From the NCBI GenBank assembly GCA_900473745.1, contig UCMW01000010.1, positions 124,001 to 188,000 on the forward strand: 64,000 bases of DNA. The letters are read 5' to 3'. Numbering within the stretch: position 1 is the stretch's first letter; each line of letters opens with the position of its first letter. The translations under genes and the position numbers were made by a program. The notes beneath the pieces are model-generated. The model did not search any database. It was given only the letters and a program-made list of their open reading frames with translations, and had not been told where the DNA came from. This document shows, piece after piece, positions 21,067 through 32,168 of the stretch. This DNA comes from Hyphomicrobiales bacterium (GTDB taxonomy: Bacteria > Pseudomonadota > Alphaproteobacteria > Rhizobiales > Rhizobiaceae).

Positions 21067-21098
21067 CATTTCACGGTCTGTTTCAGGAGGTTGAATTC

Positions 21099-21263
21099 TT
21101 GAATTTAATCAATGGCCTGGCTTCGTTACAAAGCGAAAGAATCAGTGATTTGGCTGGAAGGGCCGTGCCACGTATGTATGTGATCGAAACAGGACTCAGC
21201 TGTCCTATGACGCAAGTTTGCGACGGGTTACTTCAGATCCACCGCCTCGTCGCATCATTTTAA
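21099..21263 (+). CDS. Candidate 54-residue small ORF in the lpxC leader
   Basis: A TTG at 21099 is preceded by AGGAGG at 21085-21090 with ideal 8-base spacing, and the frame stays open for 54 codons to TAA at 21261-21263, 10 bases before the lpxC ATG. The predicted product starts MNLINGLASLQSERISDLAG, has two Cys, and shows no domain I recognise. Codon use includes TTA and AGA, unlike neighbouring genes. It could be a real small protein, a leader peptide that couples to lpxC, or chance in a leader with a strong purine tract. Confidence 0.25.
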   Translation: MNLINGLASLQSERISDLAGRAVPRMYVIETGLSCPMTQVCDGLLQIHRLVASF

Positions 21264-21273
21264 GGCTAACGGA

Positions 21274-22230
21274 ATGGCAATTGCTTTGCTCGGATTTCAG
21301 ACCACGATCGCAGCACCGCTTACGCTGACGGGAATCGGGGTCCATTCGGGGCGAGACGTCACGATCACCTTCCAGCCGGCCGAAGCCGGAACGGGTATCG
21401 TGTTTCAGCGACAGCATGACGATGGCTCGACCAGCGAATACCGGGCAGTCTCTGCCCATGTCGGCAATACGGATCTTTGCACCGTGCTTGGAACCAACCC
21501 GGCCCGCTCCGTAGCGACGGTGGAGCATGTCATGGCCGCGCTCTATGCGCTCGGACTCGACAACGTCATCGTTGAAGTCGACGGTGCCGAAATGCCGATC
21601 ATGGATGGCAGTTCCGAAGTCTTCATCGATGCGATCGAGCAGGTCGGGATTTCAAATCTCGGCGTCAAGCGCCGCTACATTCGCGTCACCAAGCCTGTCC
21701 GTATCGAATCGGGTGCTTCCTGGTCCGAGTTCCGCCCCTATGACGGCACGCGCTTCGAGGTCGAGATCGATTTCGACAGCAAGCTGATCGGCCGACAGAA
21801 GTGGGAAGGCGACCTGACGGCAGAGACCTTCAAGAACGAACTTTCGCGTGCGCGCACCTTCGGCTTCATGCGCGATGTCGAACGCCTCTGGGCCGCCGGT
21901 TTTGCGCTGGGCTCGTCGCTCGAAAACTCCGTCGTCATCTCGGACGACGACACGGTTATCAATGTCGAGGGCCTGCGTTACGAGAAGGACGAGTTCGTCC
22001 GTCACAAAACGCTCGATGCCGTCGGCGATCTGGCTCTGGCCGGCGCCCAGTTCATCGGCTGCTATCGCTCCTATCGTGGCGGTCACAAGATGAATGCGAA
22101 TGCGCTGAAGGCGCTGCTCAGCGATCCCACGGCCTATGAAGTCGTGGAGGCTCCGAGCCGTAGCTATCAGGTTCGTGCTCGTGAGTTCGTTCCGGTCCAG
22201 GTGCCGGAATTTGCTCCCTGGTCCGCCTGA
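21274..22230 (+). CDS. lpxC: UDP-3-O-acyl-N-acetylglucosamine deacetylase
   Basis: LpxC catalyses the committed step of lipid A synthesis, removing acetate from UDP-3-O-acyl-GlcNAc with a zinc ion. The 318-residue protein has zinc ligands His85 (in EHVMAAL) and His244 and Asp248 (in HKTLDAVGD), with the SRARTFGFM segment between. Its neighbours on both sides are set off by terminators, so it is probably transcribed alone from the 210-base leader. Placement after ftsZ is the usual order in proteobacteria. Confidence 0.97.
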   Translation: MAIALLGFQTTIAAPLTLTGIGVHSGRDVTITFQPAEAGTGIVFQRQHDDGSTSEYRAVSAHVGNTDLCTVLGTNPARSVATVEHVMAALYALGLDNVIVEVDGAEMPIMDGSSEVFIDAIEQVGISNLGVKRRYIRVTKPVRIESGASWSEFRPYDGTRFEVEIDFDSKLIGRQKWEGDLTAETFKNELSRARTFGFMRDVERLWAAGFALGSSLENSVVISDDDTVINVEGLRYEKDEFVRHKTLDAVGDLALAGAQFIGCYRSYRGGHKMNANALKALLSDPTAYEVVEAPSRSYQVRAREFVPVQVPEFAPWSA

Positions 22231-22258
22231 CCTCGGAACTGCCAACTTGAAGTTTGCG

Positions 22259-22290
22259 CGCCGGCTTCTTTTAGGAGCCGGCGTTTTTGC
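22259..22290 (+). terminator. Rho-independent terminator after lpxC
   Basis: CGCCGGCT at 22259-22266 pairs with AGCCGGCG at 22276-22283, followed by TTTTT at 22284-22288. A textbook stem and T run, 28 bases after the lpxC stop. Confidence 0.92.
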
Positions 22291-22451
22291 TGGGCGGCGG
22301 AAGATACTGAAGAAACGGCACTTTCTGGGCGCCCTGCCACAAAAATGCGTTAAAGTCACATCACTGCGTTGCCCTAGTGCCGCTTTTGTGGCTAGAAACG
22401 CCAGTTGAAGGCGACGGTTTTCAAGCGGCGCTGCAATCGGGATCATTTCGA

Positions 22452-23318
22452 ATGAATCATGTGGGATCGGTCGTTGTGAAGAAAGCCGCGCGTATTGCAG
22501 GCCTGTGCGTAATGATGTCGGTCGGGGCGGTGCTCGCCGGGTGCCAGTCCGACCCGGATATCGACATCAGCAAGCTCGCCGCCGAAACCGAACCGCCGGA
22601 AGTGCTCTACAATCAGGGCCTCGCCAATATCAAGGCGGGCAATATGAGTGAGGCGTCGCGCAAGTTCGATGCCGTCGATGCGCAGCATCCGTTCTCCGAG
22701 TGGTCGCGCAAGTCGCTGGTCATGAGTACCTTCACCAAATACCGGCTTGGCCGCTATGCGGACGCGATTGCCACAGGCAACCGCTACATGAACCTCTATC
22801 CGGGATCCGAGGATGCGGCCTATGCGCAGTATCTCGTCGGCCTGTCCTACTGGAAGCAGATCTCCAGCGTCACGCAGGACCAGCGCAACTCGGTGAAGAC
22901 CATCGAGGCGATGCAGCGGGTGGTCAACGACTTCCCGGATTCGGAATATGTCGATGATGCCCAGGCAAAGTTGCGTTTCGCCCGCGACCAGTTGGCCGGC
23001 AAGGAAATGCAGGTCGGACGGTATTATCTGGAGCGCAAGGAATACCTCGCGGCCGTGTCGCGCTTCCGCGTCGTGGTAGAGCAGTATCCGAACACGAACC
23101 AGATCGAGGAAGCGCTGGCGCGCTTGGTCGAGTCCTATTTTGCAATGGGTGTCGTTTCCGAAGCCCAGGCGGCAGCTGCGGTTCTTGGGCATAATTATCC
23201 CGACAGCCAGTGGTATGCCGACAGCTATGCGCTGTTGCAGAAGGGTGGTGTCGAGCCGCGCGAGAATTCCGGGTCGTGGATCACCCGCGCCGGTCGCAGG
23301 CTCCTGATCGGGACCTGA
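22452..23318 (+). CDS. bamD: Outer membrane assembly lipoprotein BamD
   Basis: BamD is the essential lipoprotein of the BAM complex that inserts beta-barrel proteins in the outer membrane. The 288-residue precursor has a signal peptide with lipobox LAGC (lipidated Cys31), then TPR-type repeats, including the segments starting [24 protein letters not shown] and [13 protein letters not shown] at 22452 gives a normal lipoprotein signal; the open frame extends upstream to 22377 without a better start. recN follows after 34 bases and may be co-transcribed. Confidence 0.95.
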   Translation: MNHVGSVVVKKAARIAGLCVMMSVGAVLAGCQSDPDIDISKLAAETEPPEVLYNQGLANIKAGNMSEASRKFDAVDAQHPFSEWSRKSLVMSTFTKYRLGRYADAIATGNRYMNLYPGSEDAAYAQYLVGLSYWKQISSVTQDQRNSVKTIEAMQRVVNDFPDSEYVDDAQAKLRFARDQLAGKEMQVGRYYLERKEYLAAVSRFRVVVEQYPNTNQIEEALARLVESYFAMGVVSEAQAAAAVLGHNYPDSQWYADSYALLQKGGVEPRENSGSWITRAGRRLLIGT

Positions 23319-23352
23319 CCGGTCCATCGTCACGAAGTGAGAAACTGAGCCC

Positions 23353-25026
23353 ATGCTGGTCCAGCTGTCGATCCGCGATATCGTTCTGATCGAGCGGCTG
23401 GACCTTGCCTTTGAAACCGGGCTCTCCGTGCTGACCGGCGAGACGGGCGCCGGTAAATCCATTCTCCTCGACAGTCTTTCCCTGGCACTCGGCGGGCGTG
23501 GCGATGGCTCGCTCGTGCGTCACGGCGAGGACAAGGGGCAAGTGACATCCGTCTTCGACGTCGGCAACGGCCATCCCGCCAGGACCCTGCTCAAGGGCAA
23601 TGGTGTCGATGATGATGGCGATCTGATCTTCCGTCGCGTTCAGTCTGCCGACGGCCGCACCCGCGCCTATATCAACGACCAGCCGGTCAGTGTGCAGCTC
23701 ATGCGCCAGGTCGGCCAGCTTCTCGTCGAGATCCACGGCCAGCACGACGACCGCGCCCTGATCGACACCAATGCCCATCGCATGCTGCTGGACGCTTTCG
23801 CCGGGCTGACGGACGAGGCCGTCGATCTAGGGGAGAGCTATCGCCGCTGGCGGGATGCGGAGCGCAGCTACAAGACGCACAAGGCAAAGGTGGAAGCGGC
23901 AGCCCGGGAGGCGGACTATCTGCGCGCCTCTGTCGAGGAGCTGGAGACACTTTCACCCCTGGACGGGGAAGAGGACGATCTGGCCGAGCGGCGCTCCGCC
24001 ATGCAGAAGTCGGAGCGGATCGCAGGCGACATCGCCGAGGCTTCGGAATTCCTGAATGGCAATGCGTCCCCCGTGCCGCATATCGCCTCCCTGATGCGTC
24101 GGCTGGAGCGCAAGAGCCACGAAGCTCCGGGACTGCTCGAAGAGACCGTGCAACTGCTTGGGACTGCGCTCGACACGCTGTCCGCCGCCCAGATGGAAGT
24201 GGAGGCGGCGTTGCGGCGCACCGAATTCGATCCACGCGAACTGGAACGGGTCGAGGAGCGTCTCTTTGCGCTCAGAGCTGCCGGCCGCAAATATTCCGTC
24301 GCCGTTGTCGATCTTCCGGCGCTCGCTGAAAAGATGGTGGCGGATCTGGCCGATCTCGATGCCGGAGAGGAGCGTCTCGCCCAGCTCGAAGCCGCCGTTC
24401 GCGAGACAAAGGGGCATTTCGATCACCTGGCACAGCAACTGTCTGCGAAGCGACAGAACGCGGCTCAGGCGCTCGCCGACGCTGTCATGATGGAACTGCC
24501 GGCGCTGAAGCTGGAGCGCGCCCGTTTCATGGTCGAAGTCGCTGCAGATCCCGAGAATGCGACGGTCGATGGCATCGACACCGTTGAATTCCACGTCCAG
24601 ACCAATCCGGGCACCCGTCCGGGACCGATCATGAAGGTGGCCTCGGGTGGCGAACTCTCGCGATTCCTGCTGGCGCTCAAGGTCGCGCTCGCCGATCGCG
24701 GTTCGGCACCGACACTCGTCTTCGATGAAATCGATACCGGTGTGGGAGGTGCAGTGGCCGATGCCATCGGCCAGCGGTTGAAGCGGCTCTCCGCCAAAGT
24801 ACAGGTATTGTCCGTCACCCATGCACCGCAGGTCGCGGCACGCGCCTCGACACATTTTCTGATTTCCAAGGGGCCGACCGGCGATGCGGGCGACAAGATC
24901 GCGACTCGCGTGGCGATCATGGAGCCGGAGCATCGCAAGGAAGAGATCGCGCGCATGCTGGCGGGTGCATCGGTGACCGACGAAGCGCGGGCGGCAGCGG
25001 CCAAGCTGCTCGCAGCCGGGGAATGA
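23353..25026 (+). CDS. recN: DNA repair protein RecN
   Basis: RecN is an SMC-like ATPase that acts early in repair of double-strand breaks. The 557-residue protein has Walker A GETGAGKS at 29-36, a long central coiled coil (about 150-370) rich in Glu, Arg and Ala, and the C-terminal ABC signature in the ASGGELSRFLLALK segment followed by the Walker B strand LVFDEIDTGVGG. Length and motif order match the family. Confidence 0.96.
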   Translation: MLVQLSIRDIVLIERLDLAFETGLSVLTGETGAGKSILLDSLSLALGGRGDGSLVRHGEDKGQVTSVFDVGNGHPARTLLKGNGVDDDGDLIFRRVQSADGRTRAYINDQPVSVQLMRQVGQLLVEIHGQHDDRALIDTNAHRMLLDAFAGLTDEAVDLGESYRRWRDAERSYKTHKAKVEAAAREADYLRASVEELETLSPLDGEEDDLAERRSAMQKSERIAGDIAEASEFLNGNASPVPHIASLMRRLERKSHEAPGLLEETVQLLGTALDTLSAAQMEVEAALRRTEFDPRELERVEERLFALRAAGRKYSVAVVDLPALAEKMVADLADLDAGEERLAQLEAAVRETKGHFDHLAQQLSAKRQNAAQALADAVMMELPALKLERARFMVEVAADPENATVDGIDTVEFHVQTNPGTRPGPIMKVASGGELSRFLLALKVALADRGSAPTLVFDEIDTGVGGAVADAIGQRLKRLSAKVQVLSVTHAPQVAARASTHFLISKGPTGDAGDKIATRVAIMEPEHRKEEIARMLAGASVTDEARAAAAKLLAAGE

Positions 25027-25084
25027 TTTTCATCCGCCTTCTCTCGGTTGCGCTTCCCACCAAAACCTGTTTCGCTGGTCCGCT

Positions 25085-26533
25085 ATGCTTGAAGTGATCC
25101 AGATCTACTGGGCCGAGACCCTTGCCGTGCTGTCCGTAGTTTTCGGCACGGTCGCCGCCACCCACGCAGCCATGACCAAGCGGGAGGTTCGCTCGGCGCT
25201 CGGCTGGGTGGGCATCATCATCCTCTCGCCCCTGGTGGGCGCGATGATCTATGCCGTGGCCGGTATCAATCGCATTCGCCGCGCGACGCTGATTTCCCGC
25301 CGTGCCCTCGAACTGGACGAAATCTGGCGCAGCCTGTCGCTCTATGCCGTGAGCCGGGAGGCGGTGGCCGCACAGTTCGGCAGCCGGTTCGGGCAGATGA
25401 AGCTGCTCGGGGACAAAGTGACCCGGCATCCGCTGTCGTCCGGCAACCAAATCACGATGCTCACCACCGGTGAAGAGACATTCGATGGCATGTGCCAGGC
25501 GATCGAGAAGGCGCAGTCCAGCATCATCCTCGAGACCTATATCTTCGATCGCGATGTCGTCGGGCTTCGCATCGCAGATTGCCTGATCGCGGCGCACCGG
25601 CGCGGCGTGGCGGTGCGTGTCATCGTAGACGCCGTGGGAGCACGCTATAGCGTGCCCAGCATCATCGGCTATCTGGAGCAGGCCGGTGTGTCGGTCGCCA
25701 CCTTCAACGGACAGGTCATCATGGGGCTGCGGCTCCCCTATGCCAATCTGCGTACGCACCGGAAGATCCTGGTGGTGGACGGTGCGACGGCCTTTGTCGG
25801 GGGCATGAACATCCGTGCCGGCTTTGTCGGGCCTGATGGCGCACGCGACACGCATTTCCGCGTGTCCGGTCCCGTCGTCGCCGACATTCTGGCGGTCGCG
25901 GCGGAAGACTGGCATTTCGAGACGGGCGAAGTTCTCCTGGGTCCGGAATGGCGGGTGCGGCTCGACGATTCTCTGCCCGGGTCAGGGACCTCGATCCGTG
26001 CCGTGGTATCCGGGCCGGACGCCCATATCGAAACGAACCATCGAATGCTTCTTGGGGCCTTCTCCGTCGCGGAGCGGTCGATCCGGATCGTCTCGCCATA
26101 TTTCCTGCCGGATACCACCTTTATCGCCGCGCTGAACACGGCGGCACGACGGGGCGTGCAAGTCGATGTGATCGTGCCCGCACAGAACAATCTCGCGATC
26201 GTGGCGCGGGCGATGATGGGCCAGTACGACCAGATCCTGCGCGAGGGTTGCCGCGTGCATCTGTCGAGTGGCACTTTCGATCATTCCAAGCTCATGGTCA
26301 TAGACCGGCAATGGTGTTTCATCGGGTCGTCCAATCTGGATTCGCGCTCGCTGAGGCTCAATTTCGAGATCGACCTCGAAGTCTATGACCGGGTTCTCGC
26401 CGAACAGATCGAGGACCGGATCGACCAGCGTCTGGCAATGGCGCATCAGATGACGCTCGAACGTCTCAAAGCACGTTCCTTGCCAAACCGGCTGCTCGAC
26501 CGCTTGTTCTGGCTCGGATCGCCCTATCTTTGA
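25085..26533 (+). CDS. cls: Cardiolipin synthase (phospholipase D family)
   Basis: The enzyme joins phosphatidyl groups to form cardiolipin at the inner membrane. The 482-residue protein has two N-terminal membrane segments (about residues 8-30 and 38-60) and two phospholipase D HKD motifs: His225-x-Lys227-x4-Asp232 (HRKILVVD) and His400-x-Lys402-x4-Asp407 (HSKLMVID). This is the layout of ClsA-type enzymes. The next gene encodes an endonuclease/exonuclease/phosphatase-family protein, a pairing also found near clsB in E. coli (ybhP-clsB). Confidence 0.92.
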   Translation: MLEVIQIYWAETLAVLSVVFGTVAATHAAMTKREVRSALGWVGIIILSPLVGAMIYAVAGINRIRRATLISRRALELDEIWRSLSLYAVSREAVAAQFGSRFGQMKLLGDKVTRHPLSSGNQITMLTTGEETFDGMCQAIEKAQSSIILETYIFDRDVVGLRIADCLIAAHRRGVAVRVIVDAVGARYSVPSIIGYLEQAGVSVATFNGQVIMGLRLPYANLRTHRKILVVDGATAFVGGMNIRAGFVGPDGARDTHFRVSGPVVADILAVAAEDWHFETGEVLLGPEWRVRLDDSLPGSGTSIRAVVSGPDAHIETNHRMLLGAFSVAERSIRIVSPYFLPDTTFIAALNTAARRGVQVDVIVPAQNNLAIVARAMMGQYDQILREGCRVHLSSGTFDHSKLMVIDRQWCFIGSSNLDSRSLRLNFEIDLEVYDRVLAEQIEDRIDQRLAMAHQMTLERLKARSLPNRLLDRLFWLGSPYL

Positions 26534-26587
26534 CCGAGAATGGCTGTCCGTGGCCGTGATGGCCGCGACCGGCTTTCAGCTTAACCG

Positions 26588-27421
26588 ATGACGGATGCAC
26601 CTGGCGTGATGAAAAAGACCAAGCCCAGCCTCGCCCGAACGATGGTGACCTCCCTGCGCAATCGCAAATCGCGGCCGGGCGAGCCCAGCGCGTCCGGGCC
26701 TGCCGACGGTGTAATGACCGTCGCCTCCTACAATGTGCACAAATGCGTAGGCACGGACGGCCGCTTCGACCCGGAGCGGATCATCGACGTGATCCGCGAG
26801 ATCGGCCCCGATGTGATCGCGCTGCAGGAGGCGGATCAGCGATTCGGCGAGCGGTCCGGTCTGCTCGATCTCAACCGACTCAGGCTCGAAACCGGTTTGC
26901 TGCCGGTCCCCGTCATCGCCGGTCCGAAATCGCACGGCTGGCGCGGCAATGTGCTCCTGTTTCGCGAGGGCATCGTGCGCGACGTGCACCAGATTGCCCT
27001 GCCGGGGCTCGAACCGCGGGGCGCACTGGTCGCCGAAATCGATCTCGTGGGCACGGCGGGGCTTCGCGTCATCGCCGCGCATCTCGGGCTGTTGCGCTGG
27101 GCACGTCGGCAGCAGGCCGACGTGATCCTCGATCTCCTGCAGAGCCGTGACCAGCGCCCGACGCTTCTAATGGGCGATTTCAACGAGTGGCGGCTGGGGC
27201 CCGGCTCGGCGCTGACCCGGCTCGAGCCCATCTTCGGTCCGCTACCGCCGGCGATCCCGAGCTTTCCGGCGCGGCTGCCGGTGCTTTCACTCGACCGGAT
27301 CATGGCCAACAGGACCGGGTTGATCGCAGATCTGACGGTGCACGACACGCCGCTCGCCCGTGTCGCGTCCGACCATCTGCCGCTCACCGCGCGTCTCGAT
27401 CTCGGCAAGGTGGAGGACTGA
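26588..27421 (+). CDS. Endonuclease/exonuclease/phosphatase-family protein
   Basis: The 277-residue product has the fold's metal and catalytic motifs in order: VASYNVHKCVG (Asn), ALQEAD (Glu), GDFNEWRLG (Asp, Asn), LDRIM and SDHLPL (Asp, His). Such proteins cut phosphodiesters in DNA, RNA or phospholipids. No signal peptide is evident; the first 40 residues are basic and probably flexible. It lies 54 bases after the cardiolipin synthase gene, which suggests a lipid-linked role as proposed for YbhP, but the substrate is unknown. ATG at 26588 is the likely start; an ATG at 26642 is possible. Confidence 0.85.
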   Translation: MTDAPGVMKKTKPSLARTMVTSLRNRKSRPGEPSASGPADGVMTVASYNVHKCVGTDGRFDPERIIDVIREIGPDVIALQEADQRFGERSGLLDLNRLRLETGLLPVPVIAGPKSHGWRGNVLLFREGIVRDVHQIALPGLEPRGALVAEIDLVGTAGLRVIAAHLGLLRWARRQQADVILDLLQSRDQRPTLLMGDFNEWRLGPGSALTRLEPIFGPLPPAIPSFPARLPVLSLDRIMANRTGLIADLTVHDTPLARVASDHLPLTARLDLGKVED

Positions 27422-29641
<2,220 letters not shown>

Positions 29642-30487
29642 TCAGGCAACGCTGAAGGCGGCGTCCGGCAGGTCGACGGCCGGACTGTCGACATGCGCGG
29701 TGCGCGGAAGGTCGCGTTCGAGAACGATGCGATTGCGGCCGGCGGACTTGGCGATGTAGAGCGCCCGATCGGCAGCGGCATAGACGGCGGAAAAGTCCCG
29801 GATCGGGGTGATGTCGGCCAGACCACCGGAAACCGTGACGCTGATCGTGTGATGGACCGTTTCGATCTGGCGATTGGCGACGGTTCGCCGGAGTCTTTCC
29901 GCGAGCGACACCACATCTGCAAATTCCGCGTCCCGGAACAGGATGGCAAACTCCTCGCCGCCAATGCGTGCGACAAGATGCGGCGCGTCGGCGACTTCCT
30001 TCAGCATTTCAGCGACCGAAACGATCACGTCGTCACCGGCCAGATGCCCGTAGCGGTCGTTGATCTGCTTGAAGCGGTCGATGTCGATGATCAGCAAATG
30101 TCCGCGCTCCACCTGCGAGAGGTCTTCGATGAAGGCGCGGCGATTGAGCAGGCCCGAGAGCATGTCGGTCCGGCTCATCTGGCGGAATTCGAGCCGCGTG
30201 CGGGCGAGATGAATGACCGCGTAGCCCATGTAGAGAGAGCACAGCATGGTCAGAGCGAAAGACACGATGAAAGCGATGCCGCAGCCGATGGCGAGATCTC
30301 TCGCCAGTGGATTGAGAAGAAGGCCGAGAGCGTGGAGTGCAACCAGGATCGCCGCCACCATAATGCAGGCCAGCAGAGATGTGCGAATGGACAACCGTGT
30401 CGCAAAACGCATCACGGGGTCCCAATTGTCGAACTCTGTCAGTCCAATGTCGCGGATAACCCACGCCTCAATCTGTTTCTTCAACAT
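29642..30487 (-). CDS. Membrane diguanylate cyclase (GGDEF domain)
   Basis: The 281-residue protein is predicted to make cyclic di-GMP. It has two hydrophobic segments (about residues 36-60 and 64-92), then a GGDEF domain starting at SRTDMLSGLLNRRAF with IDIDRFKQIND and GGEEF at 176-180. The inhibitory RxxD site is absent (DAPH at that place). The active-site loop, the linker and the N-terminal motif WVIR...EF all lie at almost the same residue numbers as in the cyclase at 14940-15794, so the two are clear paralogs. The start at 30487 (MLKKQIEAWV) is preferred over upstream frames because of the AGGGGCGG just before it. Confidence 0.9.
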   Translation of the reverse strand: MLKKQIEAWVIRDIGLTEFDNWDPVMRFATRLSIRTSLLACIMVAAILVALHALGLLLNPLARDLAIGCGIAFIVSFALTMLCSLYMGYAVIHLARTRLEFRQMSRTDMLSGLLNRRAFIEDLSQVERGHLLIIDIDRFKQINDRYGHLAGDDVIVSVAEMLKEVADAPHLVARIGGEEFAILFRDAEFADVVSLAERLRRTVANRQIETVHHTISVTVSGGLADITPIRDFSAVYAAADRALYIAKSAGRNRIVLERDLPRTAHVDSPAVDLPDAAFSVA

Positions 30488-30737
30488 CAGTACCGCCCCT
30501 AGAATATGATCTGAAATCACGGATGCCCGTGTGCCACCACATCGACTTCGGTGACGTGAATTATTCTGAAATATCTTTGCCCCAGCGACGGTACGTCTGC
30601 TTTCCGGCAAGGTGAACAACCTAGCCCCGACAGTAAAGACGTCACGTACATCTACACCAGATTAGACCTATCACAAATTAAGTTTAGATGAATCTGTAAC
30701 TCTGGATTGCATCTTCTGCCGTTCCAATACGGTACGT
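30488..30737. other. Intergenic region with leader of the minus-strand cyclase
   Basis: About 250 bases separate the cyclase start from the end of the TIGR02588-type gene. The middle is AT-rich (around 30653-30710) and probably holds the cyclase promoter on the minus strand. I see no gene, terminator-grade hairpin or clear promoter elements. Confidence 0.4.
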
Positions 30738-31148
30738 TCACGGATCTGTGAAGCTTGTGGGTTGCAGGCTCAGGCGATAGCGCGACGGGTCGTTGACGAA
30801 GAGCAGGCCGCCCCTGGTCGTCGAGCCTGCAGCGACATAGTCGAAGGTCACGTCCGTGGTTTCGACCGGTGCCTGGCCGTCGAGCAGGGCGCCATTGATC
30901 TTGACCGCGGCAGCCGTGGAATCCGACGCGTTTTGGACCTGGATCATGACCCTCCAGCCAGTCGCGACGGGCTCGATGTCGAGCACCTGCACCGACAATT
31001 CCGGCGGGCGATCGTCCGTGTTCATGGCTTCCCACAGGATCCAGCTGGTGATGGAGATCACGATCAGGGTTGCGACGAGACCGGTCAGCCATTCGACCCA
31101 ATGGGGGCTGATCTGCTCTGCGTTCTTGCTCAGACTTAAACGGGTCAC
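30738..31148 (-). CDS. TIGR02588-type membrane-anchored protein
   Basis: The 136-residue product has one membrane segment near residues 20-42 (LVATLIVISITSWILWEAM) and then a beta-rich extracytoplasmic domain with VQVLDIEPVATGWRVMIQV and NASDSTAAAVKINGALL. The family is known only as the partner of TIGR02587 membrane proteins, and here it lies 10 bases after that gene in the same direction. Function is unknown. The domain looks like a small immunoglobulin-type sandwich, but that is a guess from strand pattern. Confidence 0.8.
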   Translation of the reverse strand: MTRLSLSKNAEQISPHWVEWLTGLVATLIVISITSWILWEAMNTDDRPPELSVQVLDIEPVATGWRVMIQVQNASDSTAAAVKINGALLDGQAPVETTDVTFDYVAAGSTTRGGLLFVNDPSRYRLSLQPTSFTDP

Positions 31149-31158
31149 GATTTTTTCC

Positions 31159-32028
31159 TCACAGGATAAGACGCGCCGCGGCTGCGCCGATGGCTGCCGG
31201 GAAAGACAGGACGACGACCGTCAGGATCGCTTGTGCTGTGCCGAGGTCGTCCAATCGACCGAAGGTCCACAGGGCATAGAGGCTGACGGCGAGCGCGACC
31301 ACATAGCCGGGAAGGGTGAAGCGAATGAAGGCGTGCCATCCCGGCGTTCCCTCGGCGAGACTGTGACCACCGCGAAAGGCGAGCGCATAGACGAAACCGT
31401 GCATGAGAAAGATCGACAGGGTCAGGAGCCCCAGGGCATGCCAGGCGGTCATCTTGTGGGCCAGCAGAATCATCTCTTCGGTCGGAGCGAGATTGAGGGA
31501 GAGGAAGAGTGCACCGACCGCCATCATGAAGAGCTCCGTGGCGTAGCTCGTCTTCGGCGCCTCGCGGGGGTCGTCTTCGTCTTCCTCGGTGTCGTCATCG
31601 TCGCGCATGCTGAGCTGGCTGCGGCCGAGGAGGGCGCCGATGCTGGCGGGCACCGCCTGGACCGCAACCATGCCTACCCATTCGCGGGGTGCCATGTCGA
31701 CCGTGATGACGCCGAGCAGGACAAGGATGAGCGCACTCGCCAGAACGCCCATGCCATAGGCGACGATCGCGTCTCGGGCAGATTCGCGCCAGGTGGCGGT
31801 GTGCTCGAAGCCTATGCGGTGGGAGAGGCCGACGAGAAGAGGAAGATTGAGAACGAGCAGCATAAGCAGACGCTCACGCTCCATGTAGAAGCCGAGGAAC
31901 CACATTTCCATGGTCATCAGCATGGGGATGGAAAAGAGCAGGGCGCCTGCCACACCCCTTGCAATTCCGACGAGGAAACGGTTCACGCGTTCCCGTTCGG
32001 GCCGTTCCAGATGATCGACTGCTGCCAT
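31159..32028 (-). CDS. TIGR02587-type integral membrane protein
   Basis: The 289-residue protein has about seven hydrophobic segments, with an acidic cytoplasmic loop (DDDDTEEDEDDPREAP) after the fourth. Motifs include MTMEMWFLGFYMERERLL early and LAPTEEMILLAHKMTAWH late. Members occur as a two-gene unit with TIGR02588 proteins, as here; no biochemical role is established. The start at 32028 (MAAVDHLERPERERV) follows GGTGGA; the frame extends 18 codons upstream. A weak EcfG-like promoter lies at 32055-32080. Confidence 0.8.
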   Translation of the reverse strand: MAAVDHLERPERERVNRFLVGIARGVAGALLFSIPMLMTMEMWFLGFYMERERLLMLLVLNLPLLVGLSHRIGFEHTATWRESARDAIVAYGMGVLASALILVLLGVITVDMAPREWVGMVAVQAVPASIGALLGRSQLSMRDDDDTEEDEDDPREAPKTSYATELFMMAVGALFLSLNLAPTEEMILLAHKMTAWHALGLLTLSIFLMHGFVYALAFRGGHSLAEGTPGWHAFIRFTLPGYVVALAVSLYALWTFGRLDDLGTAQAILTVVVLSFPAAIGAAAARLIL

Positions 32029-32054
32029 TGTTCCACCGTCCCTTGCCGCGCAGG

Positions 32055-32080
32055 AATGCGCGAGTGACAATGGTTGTTCC
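32055..32080 (-). promoter_or_regulatory. Weak EcfG-like promoter before the TIGR02587 gene
   Basis: On the minus strand GGAAC (32080-32076) is followed after 17 bases by CATT (32058-32055). The general stress consensus is GGAAC, 16-17 bases, CGTT; here the G of the -10 is replaced. The predicted start would leave a leader of about 20 bases before the ATG at 32028. Confidence 0.35.
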
Positions 32081-32087
32081 ACCTCGT

Positions 32088-32120
32088 GGAAACGAAGACG
32101 CCAGCCCGAAGGCTGGCGTC
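32088..32120 (-). terminator. Terminator of the DEAD-box helicase gene
   Basis: GACGCCAGCC (32097-32106) and GGCTGGCGTC (32111-32120) form a perfect 10-base-pair stem. On the minus strand the loop reads TTCG, a very stable tetraloop, and the stem is followed by TTCGTTTCC. It lies 49 bases past the helicase stop. Confidence 0.85.
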
Positions 32121-32168
32121 AATCGTTCGTCTAGATATTGGTGAAGGCGATTGCCCGTCGCCGAAAGT

